The notes: generated by a model not told the origin, from the sequence alone. A DNA stretch of 64,000 nt from Pseudoalteromonas neustonica (GCF_001653135.1 NZ_BDDS01000002.1:124001-188000); one strand, 5' to 3'; positions 1-9,329 are shown, counted from the stretch's first letter. A program made the numbers and translations.

Positions 1-842
1 GTGGCCATTTTGTCAAAATGGTGCATAACGGTATTGAATATGCACTAATGCAGTTAATTGCAGAAATGTATCAATTACTACGTTTAGGCACTAAACGCAG
101 TCCGCACGAAGTAGCTGAGATCTTTAATCAATGGTCTGAAGGGTCACTTAATAGTTACTTATTATCTATCTCAAGCCATATTTTATCGCTTGAAACAAAT
201 GCAGATGAAGCATTAGTTGATTTAATTGATAATAAAGTTGGCGCAAAAGGCACAGGCTTGTGGACGGCACAGAATGCGTTAGAGCTAGGCATTGCGGTTC
301 CTTCGTTGGTTGCAGCAGTTCAAGCACGTCATTTAACAAACACAGGTGATACACACGCCGCAAAAGAAATGGCCTATGCTGCTAAATCAACCACACATGT
401 TGAATTAGATTTAGACGAACTTAAAGATGCTTTTTTGTTTGCTAGTTTATTAGCATATCGTCAAGGTCTTGCGCTTATCAAGGGTGCATCGCGTGCGCAT
501 CAGTGGAAAGTCGACCTGTCTAAAACATTACAAACATGGCGTGCTGGTTGTATCATTCGTGCAGATTATTTAGATAATATTGCCGAAGGTGTTGAGTTTA
601 TCGATACACTAGAAAAAGAGTCGTTAGCACTGCGTAAGATCTGTGGACAAGCAATGATGACAGGATTAGCATTTCCGGTACTGAGCTCTACACAAACGTA
701 TTTTGCGACGCTTACTACACCAAGTAATGGTCACTTAGTGCAAGCTCAACGAGATTATTTTGGTGAGCATGGTATTAAAACCCACAGCGGTGAAGTGTGC
801 CATTTAACTGATTTAGTAGAGATTGACGCGAAAGTACGTTAA
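1..842 (+). CDS. gnd: 6-phosphogluconate dehydrogenase, decarboxylating (3' part)
   Basis: The gene is cut by the left edge of the window. The reading frame is open from base 3 and begins G-H-F-V-K followed by MVHNGIEYA, the family signature around the catalytic Lys and the substrate-binding residues; the ATG at 18 is internal. What remains is the all-helical C-terminal dimerisation and substrate domain, including KGTGLWTAQNAL, RAGCIIRADYL and, near the end, QAQRDYFGEHG, all typical of Gnd. The N-terminal Rossmann domain for NADP lies upstream, outside the window. The enzyme converts 6-phosphogluconate and NADP to ribulose 5-phosphate, CO2 and NADPH in the cytoplasmic pentose phosphate pathway. 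It competes for 6-phosphogluconate with the Edd enzyme encoded at 38571-40421. A strong hairpin follows the stop. Confidence 0.95.
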   Translation, partial: GHFVKMVHNGIEYALMQLIAEMYQLLRLGTKRSPHEVAEIFNQWSEGSLNSYLLSISSHILSLETNADEALVDLIDNKVGAKGTGLWTAQNALELGIAVPSLVAAVQARHLTNTGDTHAAKEMAYAAKSTTHVELDLDELKDAFLFASLLAYRQGLALIKGASRAHQWKVDLSKTLQTWRAGCIIRADYLDNIAEGVEFIDTLEKESLALRKICGQAMMTGLAFPVLSSTQTYFATLTTPSNGHLVQAQRDYFGEHGIKTHSGEVCHLTDLVEIDAKVR

Positions 843-856
843 TTGCTGTTTAAGTA

Positions 857-890
857 CGAAAAAGGCGCGCTAAATAGCGTGCCTTTTTCG
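857..890 (+). terminator. Terminator after gnd (also serves ansA)
   Basis: GAAAAAGGC and GCCTTTTTC flank an inner CGCTA/TAGCG stem. The hairpin is flanked by A and T tracts on either side, so it can act in both directions between the convergent gnd and ansA. Confidence 0.8.
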
Positions 891-906
891 TTTAGAAAGC
901 TATTTG

Positions 907-1917
907 TTACCGGCTTAATTCACCACGTAAATTATCTTGCATTAAATGACGAATAGTTTCTACTTCTAGTTTTTGACTAAGTAGGTAATGTAGTTTCGTT
1001 AAGCATGCTTCTAATGTCATATCGTAACCGCTGATCACACCAATATTGAGTAATGCGTTACCTGTTGCGTAACCACCCATATTAACATGGCCTTTTAAAC
1101 ATTGAGTAAGATTGACGATAACCATACCTCGTTTACTGGCGCTGGAAAGTATTTCTAGAAAATCTGGATCTTGTGGCGCATTACCAACACCAAAGCTTAA
1201 TAACACTAAAGCTTTAATATTATCATTTACTAAGCTTTTTACAACAGCGTGGCTGATCCCAGGATATAAATATAAAACCCCAATAGGCTGTGGTGTTATT
1301 TTAGTTATTTGAAGTTCGTTCTCAACGTAAGGGCTCAGCTGTCCCTTTAGTAATTGAATGTTAATACCGGATAATGCCAATGGATCAAGGTTAGGGGATG
1401 CAAACGCATCAAATCCGTCAGCGTGTGCCTTAGTGGCGCGATTACCACGAAATAGTTGATTATTAAAAAAGAGACTTACTTCTGCGATAGGGTAATTAGC
1501 CGCTAAATACATGGCATTGAGTAAATTTACTTGGCCATCAGATCGCAGTTGCGAGAGCGGAATCTGTGAGCCAGTAACGATGACAGGTTTTGTTAAGTTC
1601 TCAAACATAAACGACAATGCTGATGCAGTATACGCCATGGTATCGGTACCATGAAGCACCACAAAGCCATCGTAATCTTGGTATTTGCTTTTAATATCGT
1701 CAGCAATTAATTGCCAATGAGCAGGGGACATATCTGAAGAGTCGATTAGTGGGCAATACTCGTGAATATCGAATAGGGGCATTTCATCACGATTAAATTC
1801 AGCATTGTTTTCTACGGTTTGCGTTAAAAAACCTTCAGCGGGAATATAGCCTCGGCTCGATTTTTTCATCCCAATCGTACCGCCAGTGTATGCGATATAA
1901 ATACGTTTACGTTTCAT
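907..1917 (-). CDS. ansA: Type I (cytoplasmic) L-asparaginase
   Basis: Hydrolyses L-asparagine to aspartate and ammonia. The 336-residue product matches the AnsA length. It has no signal peptide, which fits the low-affinity cytosolic type and not periplasmic AnsB. The first nucleophile motif TGGTIG is at residues 11-16 and the second active-site motif HGTDTM is at 89-94; both threonines are present. The ATG is supported because the TGG motif lies at the usual distance from it. No Shine-Dalgarno sequence is free upstream: a terminator-like hairpin ends in six T directly at the ATG (see 1922-1945). The gene is convergent with gnd and downstream of sppA, separated by a repeat element. Confidence 0.95.
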   Translation of the reverse strand: MKRKRIYIAYTGGTIGMKKSSRGYIPAEGFLTQTVENNAEFNRDEMPLFDIHEYCPLIDSSDMSPAHWQLIADDIKSKYQDYDGFVVLHGTDTMAYTASALSFMFENLTKPVIVTGSQIPLSQLRSDGQVNLLNAMYLAANYPIAEVSLFFNNQLFRGNRATKAHADGFDAFASPNLDPLALSGINIQLLKGQLSPYVENELQITKITPQPIGVLYLYPGISHAVVKSLVNDNIKALVLLSFGVGNAPQDPDFLEILSSASKRGMVIVNLTQCLKGHVNMGGYATGNALLNIGVISGYDMTLEACLTKLHYLLSQKLEVETIRHLMQDNLRGELSR

Positions 1918-1921
1918 AAAA

Positions 1922-1945
1922 AAGCCCAGTAAAAAAACTGGGCTT
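1922..1945 (-). terminator. Hairpin with T-tract abutting the ansA start codon
   Basis: On the minus strand AAGCCCAGT and ACTGGGCTT form a perfect 9-bp stem with a 6-nt loop, followed by TTTTTT and then the ansA ATG. It looks like the terminator of sppA, but its position would also hide the ribosome binding region of ansA. TATACT lies just upstream and may be a -10 box. Confidence 0.65.
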
Positions 1946-1976
1946 AGTATAACGGTTAGTGGCTGCGATTACAGCT

Positions 1977-2222
1977 TATATACCTAAACTACCTCAAGAT
2001 GCAGAATTCAGCGTTTCACAGGTGCTTAATATCAAGGCGTTACTTTGCAAGAATGGCAGTCCCTTTTAAGAAGTAACAACGATGAGAGTAAGTACCTGTG
2101 AAACGCCCAACGGGTTGGTTTAAAAGCGATTTATACCGCGTTATTGATTTTAACAAGGGAATAACCATTCTTTGCAATCAATGCCTTGTCTAAATCGCTT
2201 TTAATTCCAACTGAAACTCGCA
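1977..2222. repeat. MITE-like repeat family A, copy A1 (right end missing)
   Basis: Non-coding element of about 245 bp filling the gap between sppA and ansA. The left end is TATACCTAAACTACCTCAAG. Inside are the inverted pair GCGTTTCACAGG/CCTGTGAAACGC and the structured module at 2126-2198. Other copies in this window are at 7296, 11104, 38271, 43375 and 51726. The right terminal repeat (TTGAGGTGGCTTGGGTATA in full copies) is absent here; the element stops at the TAA of sppA. No transposase gene is present, so any mobility would need one in trans. Confidence 0.85.
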
Positions 2223-4088
2223 TTATTGTGAAATATTACACACTAAACAACGAGCATAAATACCTTGCGGATCGTTATAATCCTGTAAGCTTTCAACTTC
2301 AGCAGTTAATTGCTTAACTAAACCAGTGATTGATGCTTTATTTGATAAGGCATTTTGCAATGTACTTTGTGAGCCAATCAGTGATTTGATAGATGCATTT
2401 CCAAAAATATCTTGCATTAGTTGCTCTTCAGCAGACAGACTATGCTTAATAGTTTTAACTTCATAAAAGTCAAGCTTAGCGAGTTCTGCCGCCGCTTTAA
2501 TTGCATCTTGTTTATTACCTAGTTTATCGATTAAACCAAGTTCTTGTGCCTGGCTTGCAATCCAAACGCGGCCTTGAGCAATATTATCTACTTGCTCTGG
2601 GGTCATGTTACGCGCTTCACCAACCACCTCTAAAAAGCGTTGATAAGCATCTTCAACACTTAATTGAATTACTTGTGCCATTTTTGCATTAAGTGGGCGT
2701 GCGATTGATAAACCCGCCATTTCCGTTGTAGCTACACCATCCGAGTAAACACCTAATTTAGCCATGGTATTTTCAAATGTCATAAAGTTACCGAATACAC
2801 CAATTGAACCAGTGATGGTGCTAGGCGCAGCCCAAATTTCATTGGCCGCAGAAGCAATCCAATAACCACCAGACGCTGCAACTGAGCTCATTGAAGCGAT
2901 CACAGGCTTACCTGCTGCTTTTAGTGCGAGCACTTCGGCACGAATAACTTCAGAGGCAAACATACTACCGCCACCTGAATCAATTCGTAGCACAACCGCT
3001 TTCACTTTTTCATCTAAACGCGCTTTACGAAGTAAGGCTGCGGTTGAATCACCACCAATTTCACCGGCTTTACGTTCACCATCAGAAATAGTGCCGCGTG
3101 CAATAACAACAGCTACTTTCTCTGTCATTGGGTTATCAAATGTAATGGGAGGTTTAATTAATGATAAATATTCTTTAAATGATACTTGATTAAAGGTCTT
3201 GCCTGTTTCTTCAGTACCGACTAACGCGATAAGTTCTTGACGAACTTGCTGATTAGTTTTTAATGAATCTACCCATTGATGCTCAAGCGCATATTTACCT
3301 GAATCACCATTAACAGCTTGCATTTTTGCAAGGAACACATCCATTGTTTCATCAAAATTTGTTTCATCAAACGGACGAGCAGCGGCCACATCTTGTTTGT
3401 ATTCTTTCCACAATGCACTTAACCACACGCTGTTGGCTTCTTTGGCTGCATCTGACATATCATTACGGATAAACGGCTCAACAGCTGATTTGAATGTCCC
3501 AACACGGAATATATGCTGAGTGATACCGAGTTTTTCCAAGGCCTCTTTAAAATACAGCGGGTACATACCAAAACCTTGAATTTCGACGCCGCCATAAGGG
3601 TGCATCGATACTTCATTAGCATGAGCAGCTAAATAGTATTGCGCTTGTGAATAATAATAACCAGTGGCAATGACTTTTTTATCCGCAGCTTTGAAACGCT
3701 CTAACGCTTGGGTTATTTGCTTTAATTTATTTAAATGCGCATTTGGCATTTTTTGTAAATCTAACAAAATAACCGAAATACGTTTATCTTCAGTTGCTTG
3801 ATCAATTACTTCTATTATGTCATCAAGTAAAATTTCAGCTGGCTCATCCTTACTCATTGTGGCGTCATTGATAGCCGCTCCAATTGGATCCACGTAGATT
3901 TTTTCTTCTACGATTGGACCATTGAGGTTGAGCCTAAGTACAGATGTATCTGCTACTTTAATTTCATCTCCATCACTGGCAATTGACACAATGAAAAGAA
4001 TAACAATTAGCACAAATAAAAAATTGAGAACTAAGCGGCGTGAAAAGTTAATTCCTGCCCACAGTCCTTTAAACATCTTTGCAATCAA
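2223..4088 (-). CDS. sppA: Signal peptide peptidase SppA, 67K type
   Basis: Inner-membrane serine protease that degrades cleaved signal peptides. The 621-residue product has the size of the long, internally duplicated SppA type. An N-terminal membrane anchor spans residues 19-36. The general-base Lys is at about 200 (VGTFKSAVEPF) and the nucleophile Ser at about 406 (VAASGGYW), as in the E. coli enzyme. The second domain has RIDSGGGS at about 368-375. The start is uncertain: the TTG at 4088 has AAGGA seven bases upstream, whereas the ATG at 4076 has no clear ribosome binding site. The stop codon lies at the very edge of repeat A1, so the last residues could have been altered by that element. 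Confidence 0.95.
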   Translation of the reverse strand: MIAKMFKGLWAGINFSRRLVLNFLFVLIVILFIVSIASDGDEIKVADTSVLRLNLNGPIVEEKIYVDPIGAAINDATMSKDEPAEILLDDIIEVIDQATEDKRISVILLDLQKMPNAHLNKLKQITQALERFKAADKKVIATGYYYSQAQYYLAAHANEVSMHPYGGVEIQGFGMYPLYFKEALEKLGITQHIFRVGTFKSAVEPFIRNDMSDAAKEANSVWLSALWKEYKQDVAAARPFDETNFDETMDVFLAKMQAVNGDSGKYALEHQWVDSLKTNQQVRQELIALVGTEETGKTFNQVSFKEYLSLIKPPITFDNPMTEKVAVVIARGTISDGERKAGEIGGDSTAALLRKARLDEKVKAVVLRIDSGGGSMFASEVIRAEVLALKAAGKPVIASMSSVAASGGYWIASAANEIWAAPSTITGSIGVFGNFMTFENTMAKLGVYSDGVATTEMAGLSIARPLNAKMAQVIQLSVEDAYQRFLEVVGEARNMTPEQVDNIAQGRVWIASQAQELGLIDKLGNKQDAIKAAAELAKLDFYEVKTIKHSLSAEEQLMQDIFGNASIKSLIGSQSTLQNALSNKASITGLVKQLTAEVESLQDYNDPQGIYARCLVCNISQ

Positions 4089-4306
4089 AATAGATCCTTA
4101 ATTTGGTACAGCTTATATCTGACTCCATATTAGCCCAGAATAAAAATTTATTTAACTGTTAAATCGTAACTAAGTATTTACGAATGATTTTTTAACCTTG
4201 TTTATGCGAAAATGTTACATAATTTATCACTTTTGTTGCTTATTACTTGCCAATCAAGCAAAATTCGCTAATGTATAGAGGTTAGACCAGTTGATTGGGG
4301 CAGAGG

Positions 4307-6268
4307 ATGTTAGAACAACAATTACAATTAAAACACACACAATTACGTAACCGCTTGGTAATGGGCTCAATGCATACGGGCCTTGAAGAGGGGTGGCATA
4401 ACCGAAAACGCCTAAGTGCGTTTTATGAAGCGCGTGCCAAAGGTGGCACGGCAATGTTGATCACAGGTGGGTACAGCCCTAATTTACGTGGTAAATTAAC
4501 GCCTATATCGTCATCTTTTAACAGCTACTATGATGTGTTTAAGCACCGCGCATACACCGATGTTGTACATCAGCATGGCGGTAAGATTTGCTTACAATTA
4601 TTACATGCTGGTCGTTATGCATATCATCCATTTAATCAAGCACCGAGCGCAATTAAAGCACCTATTAATCCGTATCAGCCAAAAGCAATGTCGCTCAGTT
4701 CGATTAAAAAAACCATAAAAGACTTTGCCCATTCTGCCTATTTAGCACAAAAGGCTGGCTACGATGGCGTTGAAGTGATGGGGTCTGAAGGCTATTTGAT
4801 CAATGAATTTATGGCTCCGCATACCAATAAACGCACAGATGAATACGGTGGCAATTTAGAAAATCGTATGCGCTTAGCATTAGAGATAGTCAAAGCAGTA
4901 CGGGCAAAAGTAAATAAAGAATTTTTAATCATTTTTCGTTTATCAGTGATGGATTTGATCCCTAATGGGTCAACACCTGATGAAGTAACGACTCAAGCCA
5001 AAGCATTAGAGCAAGCTGGGGTCGATATATTTAATACAGGTATTGGCTGGCATGAAGCGCGAGTGCCAACAATTGCGAGTATGGTGCCGCCAGGTGCTTT
5101 TAAAGAAGCGTCAAAACGATTAAAAGAAGTTGTCAGTGTTCCAGTGATTGCTGTTAATCGTATAAACACGCCGGATATTGCGAATGAAATACTAAACGCA
5201 GGTGATGCTGACTTAATTTCGATGGCGCGGCCATTACTGGCTGATCCTGAATTTTTTAATAAATACCAAGCACAGCAAAGTAAACACATTAATATTTGCA
5301 TTGGCTGTAACCAAGGCTGTTTAGACCACGTATTTAAGGGTAAACGAGCGACATGCTTGGTGAATCCGCAAGCGGGATTTGAACTTGATTACCCATTAGA
5401 AGCCACATCAAAATCAAAAAATGTTTTAGTTGTTGGCGCAGGGCCCGCTGGTTTATCGGCAAGTTGCTATTTAGCACAAAAAGGCCATACGGTTACGCTG
5501 ATTGATAAAAAGACAGATATGGGCGGGCAATTTAATTTAGCCATGCGAATTCCAGGTAAAGAGGATTTTAATCATACTCTACGTTATTTCATCAATGAAC
5601 TTGAGCGCCTAAAAGTCACAATAACGTTAAATACAGCTTTTGCTGATGATATGCTTGAGCAATATGATGAGGTTGTATTTGCAACAGGCGTTCGCCCTCG
5701 TGAGGCAAATTTTACCTGTGCAGACAATAAACGTGTATTTTCATACGATGAAGTTATTCGTGGTGAAGTTGAGCTCGGTAACTCTATTGCGATTTTAGGC
5801 GCAGGTGGGATAGGTTTTGATATGGTTGCGTTTTTAAGTGAACATAAAGATCAAAGCATTGCTGATTTTAAATCACAGTGGGGTATTGAATGTGAGCCAA
5901 ATCCTCATAAAGATAACCGACAATTATTTATGTTAAAACGAAGTGCAGGGCGCTTTGGTAGCGATCTTGGTAAAACAACAGGTTGGATACACCGACAAGT
6001 TGCAAAGCAGCATGGTGTAAAACAAATTGCTGATTGCCAATATCATCATTTTGATGACCGAGGTCTTAAAATTACAGTGGCAGGGCAAGATCAAGTGTTA
6101 CCTGTCGATACCGTTATTGCGTGTATCGGGCAAGTTTCTAATAATGAATTAATGTCTCAATTACTTGATAACCCAAAGGTACATGTTATCGGCGGAGCAA
6201 AATTAGCATCTGCAATTGACGCAAAACGAGCTATTTATGAGGCATTACAAGTAGCACGAGAAATATAA
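4307..6268 (+). CDS. fadH: 2,4-dienoyl-CoA reductase (NADPH), FadH type
   Basis: Iron-sulfur flavoenzyme that reduces 2,4-dienoyl-CoA during beta-oxidation of unsaturated fatty acids with even-position double bonds. The N-terminal half is an old-yellow-enzyme TIM barrel (NRLVMGSMHTGLEE at the start, GYDGVEVMGSEGYL further on). The 4Fe-4S cysteines follow at about residue 330 (CIGCNQGC, with a fourth Cys about 14 residues later). A dinucleotide-binding domain starts at about 375 (VVGAGPAGLSAS), with a second NADP fold after it (AILGAGGIGFD). The ATG at 4307 has GGGG about eight bases upstream; a TTG twelve bases earlier is possible. The length of 653 is slightly short of the E. coli protein because of a shorter N-terminus. 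The gene stands alone and is divergent from sppA. Confidence 0.93.
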   Translation: MLEQQLQLKHTQLRNRLVMGSMHTGLEEGWHNRKRLSAFYEARAKGGTAMLITGGYSPNLRGKLTPISSSFNSYYDVFKHRAYTDVVHQHGGKICLQLLHAGRYAYHPFNQAPSAIKAPINPYQPKAMSLSSIKKTIKDFAHSAYLAQKAGYDGVEVMGSEGYLINEFMAPHTNKRTDEYGGNLENRMRLALEIVKAVRAKVNKEFLIIFRLSVMDLIPNGSTPDEVTTQAKALEQAGVDIFNTGIGWHEARVPTIASMVPPGAFKEASKRLKEVVSVPVIAVNRINTPDIANEILNAGDADLISMARPLLADPEFFNKYQAQQSKHINICIGCNQGCLDHVFKGKRATCLVNPQAGFELDYPLEATSKSKNVLVVGAGPAGLSASCYLAQKGHTVTLIDKKTDMGGQFNLAMRIPGKEDFNHTLRYFINELERLKVTITLNTAFADDMLEQYDEVVFATGVRPREANFTCADNKRVFSYDEVIRGEVELGNSIAILGAGGIGFDMVAFLSEHKDQSIADFKSQWGIECEPNPHKDNRQLFMLKRSAGRFGSDLGKTTGWIHRQVAKQHGVKQIADCQYHHFDDRGLKITVAGQDQVLPVDTVIACIGQVSNNELMSQLLDNPKVHVIGGAKLASAIDAKRAIYEALQVAREI

Positions 6269-6311
6269 CTCAATTATAAGCCGTTAATCTTTCAAGGTTA
6301 AAGTTTTACTC

Positions 6312-6336
6312 TTAGGGGCGATTTAATCGCCCCTAA
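6312..6336. terminator. Perfect palindrome after fadH
   Basis: TTAGGGGCGATT and AATCGCCCCTAA form a perfect 12-bp stem around a single base, 44 bases after the fadH stop. It probably ends fadH transcription. The arm is the same sequence as the ends of the inner element at 10621-10800, so it may instead be a remnant of that element. Confidence 0.6.
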
Positions 6337-6558
6337 AGATTGGCACTTAGAAACGTTCAGTATTTATATGTGATTATTAGCTCATTTAAAGCTTAAATAT
6401 TCGCATTGTTGTAGAATTAAACCCCACATACGCACACCTTATTGCACTTGAATGTTAATTTATATTTTTCTGGTTGTTGGTTGAAATAAGCAACTGCTCA
6501 TGGCGGTCTAAGTGATTTATAGACTATAACTAACTTAAACGTTTTGAGAAGGACTGAA

Positions 6559-7239
6559 ATGAAAAATAAAATCATATCTTTATACCACTCTATCTTTACT
6601 AAACTTGCCGTTTTAGATGGCGCTCCTGCATTACTTTTTAGGCTTATTCTTGCGCCTGTGATGATCATTGCTGGGTATAACAAACTTGCAATTAGTGGTG
6701 ATACGTCAGGTTTTTTTGAATTATTTTTAGCTTCACCCGATGTCGTCGCATGGTTTGGTAATCCTGACTGGGGTTTAGGCTTGCCATTTCCAGATTTGCT
6801 CGCATTTTTAGCCGGTTGGAGTGAGTTCTTGGGTGGATGGCTTTTGTTAGTTGGTTTATTAACACGTTTAGTTGCTATTCCACTGATGTTTACCATGGTT
6901 GTTGCAGCAACGAGTGTGCATTGGCATAACGGCTGGTTTGCTATTGCGCCAACAAACCCGGAGACAAGTGCGGCACAAGTGCTTGATTGGTTAGCTATTC
7001 CCGGTGCTAAAGAAAGCTTAGATAACTCTCTTGAAGTGAAAGATCGTATTGAAAAAATTCGTGGATTAGTCGAAGAGCATGGCTTTCCTGATTATTTATA
7101 TGAAAAAGGCAAACCATCAATTTTAAATAATGGCATCGAATTTTCTGCGATCTATTTTGCCATGCTATTAAGCTTATTTTTTACGGGGGGTGGGCGTTTT
7201 GTAAGCCTTGATTATTGGTTACGAAAAAGAATTGAATAA
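6559..7239 (+). CDS. DoxX family membrane protein
   Basis: A 226-residue polytopic inner-membrane protein of the DoxX/DoxD family. Hydrophobic segments fall at about residues 22-41, 78-101 and 103-125, with a last one at about 193-212. The family features ILAPVMIIAGYNKL and a downstream WSEFLGGWLLLVGLLTRL are present. Between the third and last membrane segments lies a charged loop of about 70 residues that typical DoxX proteins lack. Family members are often tied to redox stress or quinone chemistry, but no substrate can be inferred here. The ATG at 6559 is chosen because AGAAGGA lies directly upstream; the TTG at 6544 would overlap that site. The gene is monocistronic. Confidence 0.8.
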   Translation: MKNKIISLYHSIFTKLAVLDGAPALLFRLILAPVMIIAGYNKLAISGDTSGFFELFLASPDVVAWFGNPDWGLGLPFPDLLAFLAGWSEFLGGWLLLVGLLTRLVAIPLMFTMVVAATSVHWHNGWFAIAPTNPETSAAQVLDWLAIPGAKESLDNSLEVKDRIEKIRGLVEEHGFPDYLYEKGKPSILNNGIEFSAIYFAMLLSLFFTGGGRFVSLDYWLRKRIE

Positions 7240-7295
7240 ACTAGATTAGCATAGTCGTGGCTGGGTATAACTAGAATTGAATAGGTTGCGCGTTG

Positions 7296-7546
7296 TATAT
7301 CCAAACCAGCTCAAGGTGCAGAATTCAGCGTTTTACAAGGGCTTAATATCAAAATGTTACTTTGAAAAAATGGCTGTCCATTTTAAGAAGTAACAACGCA
7401 GAGAGTAAGTCCCTGTGAAACGCCCAAGAGCTTGGTTTAAAAAAATTTATACTGCGTTATTGATTTTAATAAAGGAATAACCATTCTCTGCAATCAATGC
7501 CTTGTCTAAATAGCTTTAATTCCAACGACACTCACCTCGGTATATA
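7296..7546. repeat. MITE-like repeat family A, copy A2 (degenerate)
   Basis: About 250 bp with the same layout as the other A copies: left end ATATCCAAACCAGCTCAAGG, inner AAGTAACAACG and CCTGTGAAACGCCC, and the module at 7442-7513. Both ends carry many substitutions and the right end is reduced to CTCACCTCGGTATA. It is probably an old insertion. Confidence 0.8.
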
Positions 7547-7892
7547 TTATACGTATAGTATATTCTTCTAAGTTTGCAGAGCCTCATAATTATTGATTTA
7601 TTAGTGAGTCTATAAAATAGCGCGAGAGGAAATTTTTATGTATTAGAGAGCTATCATTAATGTTTAATTTAATGTTTATCCCCACTTGTTCTACCCACCG
7701 TTGCGCTCAGTAATATCGCTGTTATTAATGCAAATTTAGACTTGAGTATAATTGCCACGCCATTTTATTGTGATACCTTATTTCAACTTTTTTATAACAA
7801 TTGATCAATCATAAGAATGATAAATAAAAATATATGAATTGATCAATGCGTATTAAAAAAATAGCTTTTGAAATTAAAACAGGACGTGTTAC
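7547..7892 (+). promoter_or_regulatory. Leader region of nhaD with two ATTGATCAAT palindromes
   Basis: No gene is seen here. The 10-bp palindrome ATTGATCAAT occurs at 7800-7809 and again at 7838-7847, 38 bp apart start to start, 45-92 bp before the nhaD start codon. Paired identical palindromes close to a promoter suggest binding sites for a dimeric regulator, which is not identified. Confidence 0.4.
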
Positions 7893-9329
7893 GTGAATAC
7901 TTTGTTACGAGGATTTAACCTTTTGAGTGTGGTTTTATTGTTATTTTGCTCCCCTGCGTGGGCGGCAGACGGGCAATTAGACCTAACAACATCTAATATT
8001 GGGTTACTTTGCATTATTATATTTTGTATTGCTTATGCAGTGGTTATGCTCGAAGAAAAACTACATTTAAGAAAATCTAAACCAGTACTCGTTGCAGCGG
8101 GATTAATCTGGATATTGATTGGCGCATACTATGTAAACCATGATATCCCTGGTATTACGGAAGTCGCATTTAGACACAACTTACTTGAGTTTGCTGAGCT
8201 AATGCTATTTTTACTGGTGGCGATGACGTATATCAACGCACTGGAAGAACGAGGTGTGTTCGACGCTTTACGCTCTTGGATGATACGTAAAGGATTTAAT
8301 TATAAAAATTTATTTTGGATCACCGGATTTCTAGCGTTCTTTATATCACCGATTGCAGATAACCTGACAACGGCGTTACTAATGTGCGCGGTAGTAATGA
8401 AAGTGGCTGAAGGTGATAAACCATTTATTAACCTCAGCTGTATAAATATTGTGATTGCAGCCAATGCGGGTGGGGCATTTAGCCCGTTTGGCGATATAAC
8501 CACGTTAATGGTCTGGCAGGCTGGGTTAGTCCATTTTAATGAATTTTTAGTCTTATTTTTACCCTCGTTAGTGAACTACCTTGTCCCTGCGGCAATAATG
8601 AGCTTTTATGTTGCTGATAAGCAACCCACCGCGAAGTACGAAGAAGTTGAGCTTAAGCGTGGTGCAGTTAGAATTTTGGTTTTATTCTTATTAACAATAG
8701 CTACAGCCGTTGCGTGTCATAGTTTTTTACATTTGCCTCCAGTGCTTGGCATGATGATGGGATTAGGGTATTTACAGTTTTTTGGTTACTTTTTAAGAAT
8801 GACATTACCTGGTTCTCTTGCTCGCAAAAAAGCGCATGCGGAGCAGCTAGGTGATAAAGACAGGTTAGCCAAACTTGGCAGTGTTGTACCATTTGATGTG
8901 TTTAGTAAAGTGTCACGTGCCGAGTGGGATACTTTATTGTTCTTTTACGGAATTGTAATGTGTGTAGGTGGTTTAGGCTTTCTAGGCTACTTAAATCTAA
9001 TGTCTGAAATGCTATATGGTAGCTGGTCTACAACAACAGCTAATGTGTTTCTTGGTGTTATCTCGGCAGTCATTGATAATATACCTGTGATGTTTGCGGT
9101 ACTATCTATGGAGCCTGATATGTCACACGGGCAGTGGCTTTTGATCACTCTTACAGCAGGTGTAGGTGGTAGTTTATTGTCGATAGGCTCTGCGGCGGGG
9201 GTTGCTTTAATGGGGCAAGCGCGCGGTTACTATACATTTTTTGGGCACTTAAAGTGGACACCTGTTATCGCTTTAGGTTATGGCGCAAGTATCATGGTAC
9301 ATCTTTGGTTGAATGCATCACTTTTTTAA
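7893..9329 (+). CDS. nhaD: NhaD-type Na+/H+ antiporter
   Basis: Exports sodium (in characterised family members also lithium) in exchange for protons, a function expected in a marine bacterium. The 478-residue protein begins with a cleavable signal peptide (residues 1-24, ending SPAWA-A), as in Vibrio NhaD. About twelve hydrophobic segments follow. Polar motifs typical of the ion transporter superfamily are present in membrane segments: ISPIADNLTTALLMCAVVMK, then NAGGAFSPFGDITTLMVWQ, and in the second half VISAVIDNIPVMFAVLS and GSLLSIGSAAGVALMGQARG. The start is GTG, with AGGACG about nine bases upstream. The gene is monocistronic, with a strong hairpin after the stop and paired palindromes before the start. 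Confidence 0.93.
   Translation: MNTLLRGFNLLSVVLLLFCSPAWAADGQLDLTTSNIGLLCIIIFCIAYAVVMLEEKLHLRKSKPVLVAAGLIWILIGAYYVNHDIPGITEVAFRHNLLEFAELMLFLLVAMTYINALEERGVFDALRSWMIRKGFNYKNLFWITGFLAFFISPIADNLTTALLMCAVVMKVAEGDKPFINLSCINIVIAANAGGAFSPFGDITTLMVWQAGLVHFNEFLVLFLPSLVNYLVPAAIMSFYVADKQPTAKYEEVELKRGAVRILVLFLLTIATAVACHSFLHLPPVLGMMMGLGYLQFFGYFLRMTLPGSLARKKAHAEQLGDKDRLAKLGSVVPFDVFSKVSRAEWDTLLFFYGIVMCVGGLGFLGYLNLMSEMLYGSWSTTTANVFLGVISAVIDNIPVMFAVLSMEPDMSHGQWLLITLTAGVGGSLLSIGSAAGVALMGQARGYYTFFGHLKWTPVIALGYGASIMVHLWLNASLF

Noticed and set aside
4993..5301. Minus-strand frame opposite fadH
   Set aside because: It is antisense to a well-supported TIM-barrel coding region and has no start signal or family match.
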